From JBBSBL01 sp046330255 (GTDB lineage Bacteria > Actinomycetota > Thermoleophilia > Solirubrobacterales > Solirubrobacteraceae): a stretch of DNA of 64,000 nucleotides. A program made the position numbers and the translations under genes. The notes under the pieces are model-generated. The model did not search any database. It worked only from the letters and a program-made list of their open reading frames with translations, and was not told the origin of the DNA. Within the stretch, counting starts at the first letter, position 1. The number at the start of each line of letters is the position of its first letter. Below are positions 57,731 through 64,000 of the stretch, one piece after another. The DNA lies in NCBI GenBank assembly GCA_046330255.1, contig JAXLTC010000002.1, positions 682,001-746,000 on the forward strand. Reading direction: 5' to 3'.

Positions 57731-58279
57731 CTAGGAGCCGCTCGCGGCGCCGGAGGTTTCCAGGGCGTGGAGCTCCTCCGCCTCCTCCGAGGACAGGAGC
57801 CCGACTTCGATCAGGTCGAGGGGGCTGATGAACCCATCGCTGATCCGGAAGCCGCCCGCGCGGGCGATCGCGTCCCGCAGCGGCACCGCCCAGTGGTGCT
57901 CGATCAGCACGAGCGCGGCCGCTGAGTCGTCGGGAATCTCCTCGAGCACGTCCCAGGCCTGGTCGTCGGAGAACGCGTGCACGCCCTCGGCGGTGGCCTC
58001 GGCCCCGGCGACCGCGCCGGCCTCTGCGCCCTCCTCGCCCTCGATCCCGAGCCCGATGAGCGCGCCCACGGTGCTGCCGAGCTCCACGGCCTCCTCGCGC
58101 GAGAGGTTGCTGAGGTGCACCACCTCGATCTCACCGTCGGCGTCCTTGTGGACGGCGAGGGCGTCGACGACCCTGACCGTGTCGCTCTGCTTGAGACGCT
58201 CGAGCTCCTCGATGATCTCGCCGTGGAACTCCGGGTGGTTGAAGCCGATGACTATGAGCTGAACTGGTCCGATGGCCAC
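57731..58279 (-). CDS. DUF6325 family protein (copy 2)
   Basis: 182 residues from GTG (protein starts MAIGPVQLIVIGFNHPEFHGEIIEELERLKQSDTVRVVDAL). It is paralogous to the copy at 45240-45743: the same order of N-terminal strand, Gly/Glu-rich zipper (ALIGLGIEGEEGAEAGAVAGAEA), and C-terminal VLIEHHWAVPLRDAIARAGGFRI. Palindrome site C lies about 62 bp upstream, divergent to the lipoprotein gene. Copies 1 and 2 thus share a regulatory neighbourhood. Function unknown. Confidence 0.88.
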   Translation of the reverse strand: MAIGPVQLIVIGFNHPEFHGEIIEELERLKQSDTVRVVDALAVHKDADGEIEVVHLSNLSREEAVELGSTVGALIGLGIEGEEGAEAGAVAGAEATAEGVHAFSDDQAWDVLEEIPDDSAAALVLIEHHWAVPLRDAIARAGGFRISDGFISPLDLIEVGLLSSEEAEELHALETSGAASGS

Positions 58280-58340
58280 GTCTGTCGCCCCTTGATCCGC
58301 CGGTTTGAGCGCAAGGTAGCGCCGGCGCGGCGGTCCAGCC

Positions 58341-58385
58341 TCATCCGATCGGGACGATGCGCGGAGCATCGTGACGCGATGCGAT
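58341..58385 (+). promoter_or_regulatory. Palindrome promoter, site C (lipoprotein gene)
   Basis: TCATCC, GATCG, GGACGATGCG at 58341-58361, then 18 nt, then TGCGAT at 58380-58385. One arm carries a C in place of T (GGACGA). The -10-like match is the weakest of the four; the gene starts 69 nt later, so this transcript has a leader. Confidence 0.55.
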
Positions 58386-58453
58386 GCCGGTCGCGCTGGC
58401 ATGATTGCCGGCGGCTCCGAGAGCCGACGCATCCAACATCACCGAGGAGAAGC

Positions 58454-58804
58454 ATGATCACGCGCTCCATGTCCCTGGCCCTGCTCGCGGGCCTCGCATT
58501 GGCGCTCGGCGCCTGCGGCAGCGACTCGTCGAAGACGACCACCACCACGACGTCCACCACCGGGGGCGGAGCGGCTGTCGCACAGGCGCGCCAGAAGTGC
58601 CTCGACGCGACCAAGAGCATCTCGCAGGAGGGCGCGCGAACCGTCGCCCAGACCGCCTGCAACCAGATCTCGACCAGCAACGCGAACGTGAACGAGGCGC
58701 TCACGAAGGCGAAGAAGGCGTGCCAGGAGGCCGCGGGCAAGATCCCGATCGACTCGCTCAAGAAGTCGGCCGAGGAGGCCTGCAACAAGATCACGACGCA
58801 GTAG
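58454..58804 (+). CDS. Small secreted lipoprotein
   Basis: 116 residues. The signal peptide MITRSMSLALLAGLALALGACG ends in a lipobox (LALGAC), so the protein is likely lipid-anchored outside the membrane. A Thr-rich linker (KTTTTTTSTTGGG) follows, then a helical domain with four cysteines spaced across the C-terminal 75 residues (CLDATKS, TACNQIS, ACQEAAG, ACNKITT), probably two disulphides. No family name recalled. GAGGAGA precedes the ATG by about 6 nt. Palindrome site C is upstream. Confidence 0.8.
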   Translation: MITRSMSLALLAGLALALGACGSDSSKTTTTTTSTTGGGAAVAQARQKCLDATKSISQEGARTVAQTACNQISTSNANVNEALTKAKKACQEAAGKIPIDSLKKSAEEACNKITTQ

Positions 58805-58879
58805 CGGCGCGGTCGGCCGGGCGCCGACGGGCCGGGGCGCTCGGCGGGCGCCCCGGCGACCCGGGCGCTCCGCGGTAGT

Positions 58880-59110
58880 CGGCGGCCCGGGCCGGGCGGA
58901 CGGCAGCCAGGAAGGGAGCGGTCCGGCGCGTCTGTTTCTCCGCTCGGCGTTGCCGTTCCGCGCGTCGTGTGCGGGCGGGCGGGCCGGCGGGCCGGGCCAA
59001 CGGCATCCGGGAAGGAGGACGCCCGGCGCGCCCGCTTCGACGCTCGGCGTCTCCGTTTCGCGCGCGTTTTGGGCGGGCCGGCCGACTCGGCTGCGATTCC
59101 GGTCGCTGGG
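58880..59110. repeat. Dispersed repeat units A and B (interrupted by IS)
   Basis: Unit A (58893-58980) and unit B (58994-59110) share a pattern: GGGCC(A)ACGGCA...GGGAAGG, then CCGGCGCG, (T/C)TGTTTCTCCG-type and CTCGGCGTTGCCGTT-type blocks; unit C at 60704-60865 matches unit B closely. Unit B continues as CCGACTCGGCTGCGATTCCGGTCG and is split at 59110 by the IS element, resuming at 60584. Together with the flanking non-coding bases this explains the 58805-59110 gap. No coding potential. Confidence 0.75.
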
Positions 59111-60583
59111 AGGCTGTCGCGTAAAGGTTGCGGGCGGGCTGGTGGTCGGCGTTTGGGCGGACCGGGCGGGTGAGCCGGGGTTGTTGTTAGGCCCGGGCGG
59201 CGTGGAGGCCGTGGCGGTGGAGCTTGAGCAGGTTGTGGGTGGTGGCGATCAGGTCGATCTCGCCCTGCACGGCATGTCGGCCGCGCCGCAGTAATCGGGT
59301 GATCCCGCGGTGGTGCTTGATGTGGGCGAAGACCGGCTCGACGATCTGTTGTCGTCGCCGGTAGGCGTGTTTTCCCTCGCTCGTGGCTAACAGCCCCTTC
59401 ATGTGCCGGGCCTCGGGCTGCATGCGCTCGGCGCTCAAGCGCTTGCGCTCAGAGGGAGGGACCAACACTTCGGTGCCTTGCGCTCGCAGTGCTGCGATCT
59501 GGCGGGCGTGCCAGTAGCCGCCGTCGGCCAGCACTTGTCCGATCGGCGCCGGCTCGGCGAGCACGCGGGCCAGGTTGGCTTTGGCCTGCTCGAGCGTCGG
59601 GGCGAGCTGGCCGTGGTCGGGGCGGCGCTCGTGGCCCGAGCAGCCAGGATCACCTGCCCTTCGCCGACCGCGGCCTGGACGTTGTAGCCCTGCAACAGCA
59701 TGCCGCGGTGGCGCACGATCGCCGAGTCGGGGTCAGTGAGGTTGTACTTGGTCTCGGCCAGGGCCTTGGCCTGCTTCTTGGAGGGCCCAGGGCCCGGTGG
59801 GCGACCCGGTGGCTGCTTGCCGGTCTTGGCCTTGTGCTCTATCCGCCGGGCCTCGAGCCCGGAGCGCTCAACCTCGATCTGCTGCGCGTTCTCGCGCGCG
59901 CGCTCGAGCAGCTGGCGGATACGCGCCCGGCGAGTGCTGGGATCGGCGAGCTCGGCCGGCAGCTCATCGCCGCGACGCTCACCGAAGAGCTCATCCTCAC
60001 GGGCATCGATCGCCGCCGCCTCTCCCAGGATGCGCTCGGCCTCAGCCTCGGCCCCGCACGGGTGCGGTTCTGGCCGATCGAGGCGTTGGCGGCGAGCTTG
60101 GTCGAGTCGACGGCGACCGTGCCGACGCTCACCATGCCGGCCTCGGCACAGAGCGCCAGCACTTCATAGAAGAGCCCCGAGAGAGCCCGCTCGTGGCGGA
60201 CGCGAAAGCGAGCGATCGTGGCGTGGTCGGGCATCTGGCCCGCAGCGATCACCCTGCAAGCCACATCCTCTTGGAGGCGACGCTCTATCGAGCGCGAGCT
60301 GCGGACCCCGACCGCGTAGTTGTAGAGCACCAGCACCACCATCATCTGCGGGTCATAAGCCGCGCGGCCGTGACCATCAGAGCGATAGTCGCGATAGAAG
60401 GCAGAAAGGTCGAGCGCCCCAACCACCTCGATCAAGAACCACGCCAAATGATCCGGCGGCAGCCACTCCCGCACACTCGGCGGCAACAACAACTCCTGAT
60501 CACGATCACACGACAAGAAGTTCTGAGGCATCACCAAATGGTCCACAGCAACCCGGACAGAGCCACCATTTGTGCGACAGCCT
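59111..60583 (-). mobile_element. IS1182-like insertion sequence in a palindrome loop
   Basis: About 1473 bp. Terminal inverted repeats AGGCTGTCGC at both ends (perfect over 10 bp, loosely extending through AAA). CTGGG flanks it on both sides (59106-59110 and 60584-60588), an apparent 5-bp target duplication. Removing one copy and the element restores a hairpin with arms TGCGATTCCGGTCG and CGACCAGAATCGCA around CTGGG, so the element sits exactly in the loop of a palindromic repeat. It encodes a disrupted transposase. Confidence 0.8.
59187..60531 (-). pseudogene. Frameshifted IS1182-family DDE transposase
   Basis: Begins MPQNFLSCDRDQELLLPPSVREWLPPDHLAWF with DUF772-type AYDPQMMVVLVLYNYAVGVRSSRSIERRL and QMPDHATIARFR. 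First catalytic Asp in VAVDSTKLAANAS. The frame breaks near 60055 (after IGQNRT), resumes as EAEAERILGEAAAID and PGPSKKQAKALAETKYNLTD, and breaks again near 59645 (after VGEGQVILAA). It then resumes in APTLEQAKANLARVLAEP, LADGGYW (second Asp) and QIVEPVFAHIKHHRGITRLLRRG (Glu). All three catalytic residues survive but in three frames, so the transposase is probably inactive unless programmed frameshifting occurs twice. Confidence 0.8.
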
Positions 60584-61010
60584 CTGGGCGACCAGAATCG
60601 CACGCGAGTGAGTCCGGGCGCCGGGTGGGGAGCACCGCGGGCGGCAGCGCACGCGGCCGCTAGCGCACCAGCGCGAATGACCTCCCTCAATGCGCCGTTC
60701 GCCCGGGCCAACAGCATCCGGGAAGGAGGAGGTCCGGCGCGTCTGTTTCTCCGTTCGGCGTTGCCGTTGCGCGCGCCATGCGACCGGGCGGGCCGACTCG
60801 GCTGCGATTGTGCTCGCCTGGCGAGCACAGTCGCACGCGGGTGAGCCCGGGCGGCCGGCGAGGCGCTCCCGGGCGCAAACGGGCGAGGGCGCACCTCGCC
60901 GTCGGCGCACCCGGAGCGGATGACCTCCTTCAAGGCGCCGTTCGCCGAGGCCGAGCCCGCGCGGACAGGGCCCCCCTCGATGCGCCGTTCGCCCGGCCAC
61001 CGGCCGCCCG
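60584..61010. repeat. Dispersed repeat units, right of IS
   Basis: Begins with the remainder of unit B (CTGGGCGACCAGAATCGCACGCG) and contains an intact unit C (60704-60865). Its palindrome is TGCGATTGTGCTCGCC, one T, GGCGAGCACAGTCGCA (60804-60836), followed by CGCGGGTGAGCCCGGGCGGCC as in unit B. Related fragments with a GACCTCC(C/T)TCAA(T/G)GCGCCGTTCGCC core recur at 60673-60707 and 60917-60951, and the shorter TGCGCCGTTCGCCCGG at 60981-60996. No gene is seen in this 459-bp stretch (60585-61043). Confidence 0.75.
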
Positions 61011-61043
61011 CGCGCCCGCACCCCGCACGCCTACACTCGACGC

Positions 61044-61337
61044 ATGAGCCTGCGCGCGCCCGGCGACGACGCCTCCTCTGCCCAGCCGCGGCCCACGGGC
61101 CGGCTCGGCGGGACCCAGGAGGAGCGGCGCGCGGTCCGCGCCGGCCACGTGGCCGCCGGGACGCTCGCGTGCCCGTCGTGCGACGCGCCGATCGCGGCGC
61201 CCACCCGCGCGATGACCCCGCTCGAGCCGGTCGGCTGCGGGTTCTGCGGGCTGGCCGGACCGCTTCGCGACTTCCTGTCGCTCGCCCCGCCGACGCGGCC
61301 GACACGGGTCGTGGTGAGGGTGCGCGGCCCTCGCTGA
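61044..61337 (+). CDS. Small zinc-ribbon-like protein
   Basis: 97 residues. Two Cys pairs, CPSC (about residues 43-46) and CGFC (about residues 65-68), are spaced like a treble-clef or zinc-ribbon fold; the rest is Ala/Arg/Pro-rich. TACACT ends 6 nt before the ATG, which fits a leaderless transcript. The Cys pairs suggest nucleic-acid or protein binding; no family name is certain. It converges on the glutamine amidotransferase gene. Confidence 0.7.
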   Translation: MSLRAPGDDASSAQPRPTGRLGGTQEERRAVRAGHVAAGTLACPSCDAPIAAPTRAMTPLEPVGCGFCGLAGPLRDFLSLAPPTRPTRVVVRVRGPR

Positions 61338-61344
61338 CCTGCGC

Positions 61345-62196
61345 TCAGTGCTCTCGCTGCGCAGCGACGGCGCGCTGTCCGAGATCCTCGAGCGACAGCG
61401 GGTGCGCCGGCGGGTCGGGGAGCACCCTGGTCACGGTCGGCTCGAGGTCGGGGCCGACGTGCAGCAGCTCTCCGGAGGCCAGCAGCCGCCAGCCCTCCGG
61501 CGAGCCGACGGGCTCGCTGGCGACGCCGATCCCTCGCACCGGCCCGCCCACGCCGACCCGCAGCCGGTGGCGCCGGTCGTGCGCGCTGAGGGGCGGCGGC
61601 GTCGCGCGGTGGTCGATCCACAGCAGGTCGTGCGTCGCCGGGTAACGCAGCGCCCACAGCTCGTCACTGCGCGCGAGCAGCACGTTCAGCGCGTAGAGCG
61701 GCAACTCGGCGGCGATCCATGACGCCGCCGCCGTGAGACCCGCCGCGACATCGCCGCCGTGACCGTCGATCTCCTGGCTCACCAGCGCGAAGACCCGCTC
61801 CGAGTCGGTCTCGCCCCCGACGCCGTCGAGATACTCCGGGCGCAGGCGACCCTCGAGCCGGTCGAGCCCGCCGACGACGCCGTTGTGCGCGAAGACCATG
61901 CCGCCGCGCACGAACGGGTGGGTGTTGCGCTCGCTGTCGGACCCGTTGGTGGCGAAACGGATGTGCGCCACGAAGATGCGCGAGCGCAGCTCGTGCGCCT
62001 CGGCCGGGAAGCGCGCGTCGAGGTAGGCGGCCTTCGCGCGCTTGATCACGTGCGGCCGGCCTTCGTGGTCGAACGTGGCGATGCCGTAGCCGTCCGGCTC
62101 GCGCCGGCTCTGGGCCGCGAGGCTGTCGGAGGCCTCCAGCAGACCGAAGGTCGCCGGATGGACCTCGTCGGCGACGCGCGCGAACAGACGGCACAT
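61345..62196 (-). CDS. Class II glutamine amidotransferase (YafJ/EgtC-like)
   Basis: 283 residues. Cys2 after the initiator Met is the catalytic nucleophile (MCRLFARVADEVHPATFGLLEASDSLAAQSRREPDGYGIATF). The NGxxGG-type HNGVVGGLDRLEG and FVAHIRFATNGSDSERNTHPFVRG supply oxyanion and glutamine-binding residues. The family is used in ergothioneine hydrolysis (EgtC) and peptide/gamma-glutamyl processing. Neighbouring ergothioneine genes are absent. TAGCTT ends 8 nt before the ATG, so the transcript is likely leaderless. It diverges from the GH15 gene; palindrome site D lies between. Confidence 0.88.
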   Translation of the reverse strand: MCRLFARVADEVHPATFGLLEASDSLAAQSRREPDGYGIATFDHEGRPHVIKRAKAAYLDARFPAEAHELRSRIFVAHIRFATNGSDSERNTHPFVRGGMVFAHNGVVGGLDRLEGRLRPEYLDGVGGETDSERVFALVSQEIDGHGGDVAAGLTAAASWIAAELPLYALNVLLARSDELWALRYPATHDLLWIDHRATPPPLSAHDRRHRLRVGVGGPVRGIGVASEPVGSPEGWRLLASGELLHVGPDLEPTVTRVLPDPPAHPLSLEDLGQRAVAAQREH

Positions 62197-62232
62197 GCGA
62201 AGCGAAGCTAGCGGCGCGCCGACCGCCGCGGT

Positions 62233-62277
62233 TCATCCGAAGCGGATGATGCGGGCCGGCGACCCCGCCTCTGGAAT
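62233..62277 (+). promoter_or_regulatory. Palindrome promoter, site D (GH15 gene)
   Basis: TCATCC, GAAGC, GGATGATGCG at 62233-62253, then 18 nt, then TGGAAT at 62272-62277. It is the closest relative of site B (all but one or two bases in the palindrome). The start of the upstream ORF follows the -10-like hexamer by 7 nt, the same distance as the NDH-2 start from its hexamer. Confidence 0.7.
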
Positions 62278-62284
62278 GGCGGCG

Positions 62285-62326
62285 ATGAGCTGGCAGGAGC
62301 CGAGCGAGATCCAGGATCGTCGATGA
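62285..62326 (+). CDS. Short upstream ORF coupled to the GH15 gene
   Basis: ATG 62285 opens a 13-codon frame encoding MSWQEPSEIQDRR; its TGA stop overlaps the GH15 ATG (ATGA at 62323-62326). The start is 7 nt behind TGGAAT, suggesting that the mRNA begins at or near this ATG. Ribosomes would then terminate on the GH15 start codon and could reinitiate, a leader-peptide arrangement that could make GH15 translation depend on uORF translation. There is no homology evidence that the peptide matters. Confidence 0.4.
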   Translation: MSWQEPSEIQDRR

Positions 62327-64000
62327 CCGATGCCGCGGGAGCCGCGCCGGAGGGCAAGCCGCAGGCGCCGGGACGCTCGCCGTTCCCGCCGATCGCGGGC
62401 TACGGGTTCATCTCCAACTGCCACACCGGCGCGCTGATCGCGCCCGACGGCGCGATCGACTGGCTCTGCGTCCCCCGCTTCGACTCGCCGAGCGTGTTCG
62501 GAGCGCTGCTCGACCGCGAGGCCGGCAACTTCCGTCTCGGCCCGTTCGGCGTGTCGGTCCCGAGCGGCGTCAACTACGAGCCCGGGACCAATGTCCTCGT
62601 GACGACGTGGATGACCCCGAGCGGCTGGCTGGAGGTGCGCGACGGCCTGACGATGGGGCCGTGGCGCGGTGACGACTCCGTCACGCCGCACACCCGCCCC
62701 CCGGCCGACTACGACGCCGAGCACGTGCTCGTGCGAACGGCCCGCTGCCTCTCCGGGGAGGTCGAGGTCGAGTTGGTCTGCGAGCCCGCCTTCGACTACG
62801 GCCGCGCCCCCGCCGCCTGGAAGCTCGCCGACGGATCGCGTGGCGCCGCCGACGCGAGCGGCGGCGGGACCACCTTCCGGCTGGCCACGGACCTCGCGCT
62901 CGGCATCGAGGGCAACAGGGTGCGCGCGCGGCACACGCTGCGTGAGGGCGAGGCGGCGTTCTGCTCGCTCTCCTGGGCGCCCGACCTGGAGGGGCCCGCC
63001 GACGCGGCCGGGGCGAACGAGCGCCTCGACGTCACCTCGCGCTACTGGCGCCGCTGGCTGCGCGGCGCGCGCTGGGCGCCGGACCACCCGTGGCGCGAGC
63101 CGATCCAGCGCTCGGCGCTCGCCGTGAAGGGGCTGACCTACATGCCCACCGGCTCGCTGGTCGCGGCGCTCACCACCTCGCTGCCGGAGACGCCGGGCGG
63201 GGAGCGCAACTGGGACTATCGCTACACGTGGATGCGCGACGCCACCTTCACACTCCAGGCGCTTCACATGCTGGGGCTCGACTGGGAGGCCGACGACTTC
63301 ATGCAGTTCGTCGCCGACCTCGAGCCCACCGAGGACGGCTCCCTGCAGATCATGTACGGGATCGACGGCCGCCGGGACCTGACCGAGAGCACGCTCGACC
63401 ACCTCTCGGGCTACGAGGGCGCGAGCCCCGTGCGGGTCGGCAACGGCGCGTTCGACCAGCGCCAGAACGACGTCTACGGGGCGGTGCTCGACTCGATCCT
63501 GATCCACTCCCAGCGCGGCGGCCGGCTCCCCGAGCGGCTGTGGCCGATCGTGGAGTCCCAAGTGGCGGGGGCGAGCAAGGTCTGGCGCGAGCCGGACCAG
63601 GGGATCTGGGAGGCGCGCGGGGCTCCCCAGCACTACGTCTCCTCCAAGCTGATGTGCTGGGTGGCGCTCGACCGCGCGGCGAAGCTCGCAGAGATCCGCG
63701 GCGCGCCCGAGCAGGGGTCCGCGTGGCGCGCCGAGGCCGACGAGATCCACGCGGACATCCTCGAGCACGGGACGCGCAAGGACGGCGCGCTGGTGCAGCA
63801 CTACGACTCCGAGGCGCTCGACGCCTCGACGCTGCTGGCGGCGATCGTCGGCTTCCTGCCGGACGACGACCCGCGCCTGCACGCGAGCGTGATGGCGATC
63901 GCCGAAGAGCTCACCGAGGACGGCTTCGTCCTGCGCTACCGCACCGGAGAGACCGACGACGGGATGTCCGGCAAGGAGGGCACGTTCCTGATCTGCTCGT
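62323..64000 (+). CDS. Glycoside hydrolase family 15 protein, 3' end beyond window
   Basis: At least 559 residues, open to the window end. The N-terminal beta-sandwich (PPIAGYGFISNCHTGALIAPDGAIDWLCVPRFDSPSVFGALLD, residues about 22-65) and the (alpha/alpha)6 barrel (GGERNWDYRYTWMRDATFTLQALHMLG, GIWEARGAPQHYVSSKLMCWVALDRA) are typical of actinobacterial GH15 trehalases/glucan glucohydrolases. Glu in WEARG and in the terminal KEGTFLICS are the expected catalytic acid and base. It probably hydrolyses trehalose or alpha-glucans. Promoter and uORF are described separately. Confidence 0.9.
   Translation, partial: MTDAAGAAPEGKPQAPGRSPFPPIAGYGFISNCHTGALIAPDGAIDWLCVPRFDSPSVFGALLDREAGNFRLGPFGVSVPSGVNYEPGTNVLVTTWMTPSGWLEVRDGLTMGPWRGDDSVTPHTRPPADYDAEHVLVRTARCLSGEVEVELVCEPAFDYGRAPAAWKLADGSRGAADASGGGTTFRLATDLALGIEGNRVRARHTLREGEAAFCSLSWAPDLEGPADAAGANERLDVTSRYWRRWLRGARWAPDHPWREPIQRSALAVKGLTYMPTGSLVAALTTSLPETPGGERNWDYRYTWMRDATFTLQALHMLGLDWEADDFMQFVADLEPTEDGSLQIMYGIDGRRDLTESTLDHLSGYEGASPVRVGNGAFDQRQNDVYGAVLDSILIHSQRGGRLPERLWPIVESQVAGASKVWREPDQGIWEARGAPQHYVSSKLMCWVALDRAAKLAEIRGAPEQGSAWRAEADEIHADILEHGTRKDGALVQHYDSEALDASTLLAAIVGFLPDDDPRLHASVMAIAEELTEDGFVLRYRTGETDDGMSGKEGTFLICS

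Noticed and set aside
59187..60531. Programmed frameshifting in the transposase.
   Set aside because: Two separate shifts are needed, and I saw no clear slippery heptamer; degeneration is simpler.
59839..61305. A 488-codon leftward frame spanning repeats and the transposase N-terminus.
   Set aside because: The first 230 codons lie in non-coding repeats; the real transposase start is the ATG at 60531.

Overview
The window is very GC-rich and densely packed. Its rpmG-secE-nusG-rplKA-rplJL-rpoBC order, many GTG/TTG starts, leaderless-looking promoters and a suite of families common in Solirubrobacterales (DUF6325, DUF6159, DUF2252, GH15) point to an actinobacterium, probably class Thermoleophilia. 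That placement is inference from gene content and style, not from a marker-gene tree.

Layout. 0-14 kb: a HAD-like gene, then the leftward transcription/translation operon rpmG, secE, nusG, rplK, rplA, (L10 leader), rplJ, rplL, rpoB, rpoC and a trailing SDR gene. RpoB carries Asn at the rifampicin-critical Ser531 position. 14-17 kb: a coupled transglutaminase/alpha-E/ATP-grasp trio of predicted peptide-modification type. 17-23 kb: MFS, SRPBCC, DUF6159, penicillin acylase and thioesterase genes. 23-35.5 kb: a catabolic island. A Rieske oxygenase-TetR-polyamine-type ABC operon (leftward, every junction a 4-bp stop/start overlap) diverges from a small unknown gene, an acyl-CoA dehydrogenase, an NDP-forming acyl-CoA synthetase and a DadA-like amine oxidase. 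The same TetR-like operator sits in that divergent promoter and in front of a PYROXD2/CrtI-like oxidoreductase 7.5 kb away. 35.5-38.6 kb: an unknown gene pair and a secreted alpha/beta hydrolase. 38.6-41.5 kb: a decayed zone around tRNA-Thr(GGT) with VapC, ABM-fold and Uma2 remnants.

41.6-58.8 kb: a stress-like operon (DUF1269, SHOCT, DUF6325, DUF2252, lipid kinase, membrane protein) opposite a MalT/LAL-type LuxR regulator, a ClC channel, a DHA2-type MFS, a TolB-like protein, the respiratory unit NDH-2-cydA-cydB-gntK, a second DUF6325 gene and a small lipoprotein. 58.8-61 kb: dispersed palindromic repeats, one interrupted in its loop by a frameshifted IS1182-like element with a 5-bp target duplication. 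61-64 kb: a zinc-ribbon protein, a class II glutamine amidotransferase and a GH15 trehalase/glucoamylase-like gene running off the end.

The strongest new signal is a roughly 21-bp imperfect palindrome (TCATCC, 4-5 nt spacer, then GGAYGATGCG). It occurs in four divergent intergenic regions, always 39-40 bp upstream of a T(G/T)NNAT/TGGATT-like -10 element. It links the stress operon, NDH-2-cydAB-gntK, a lipoprotein and the GH15 gene into a candidate regulon, with the adjacent LAL regulator as candidate protein. At least eleven start codons lie only 6-8 nt behind a -10-like hexamer, suggesting pervasive leaderless transcripts, including a leaderless 13-codon upstream ORF coupled to the GH15 gene.
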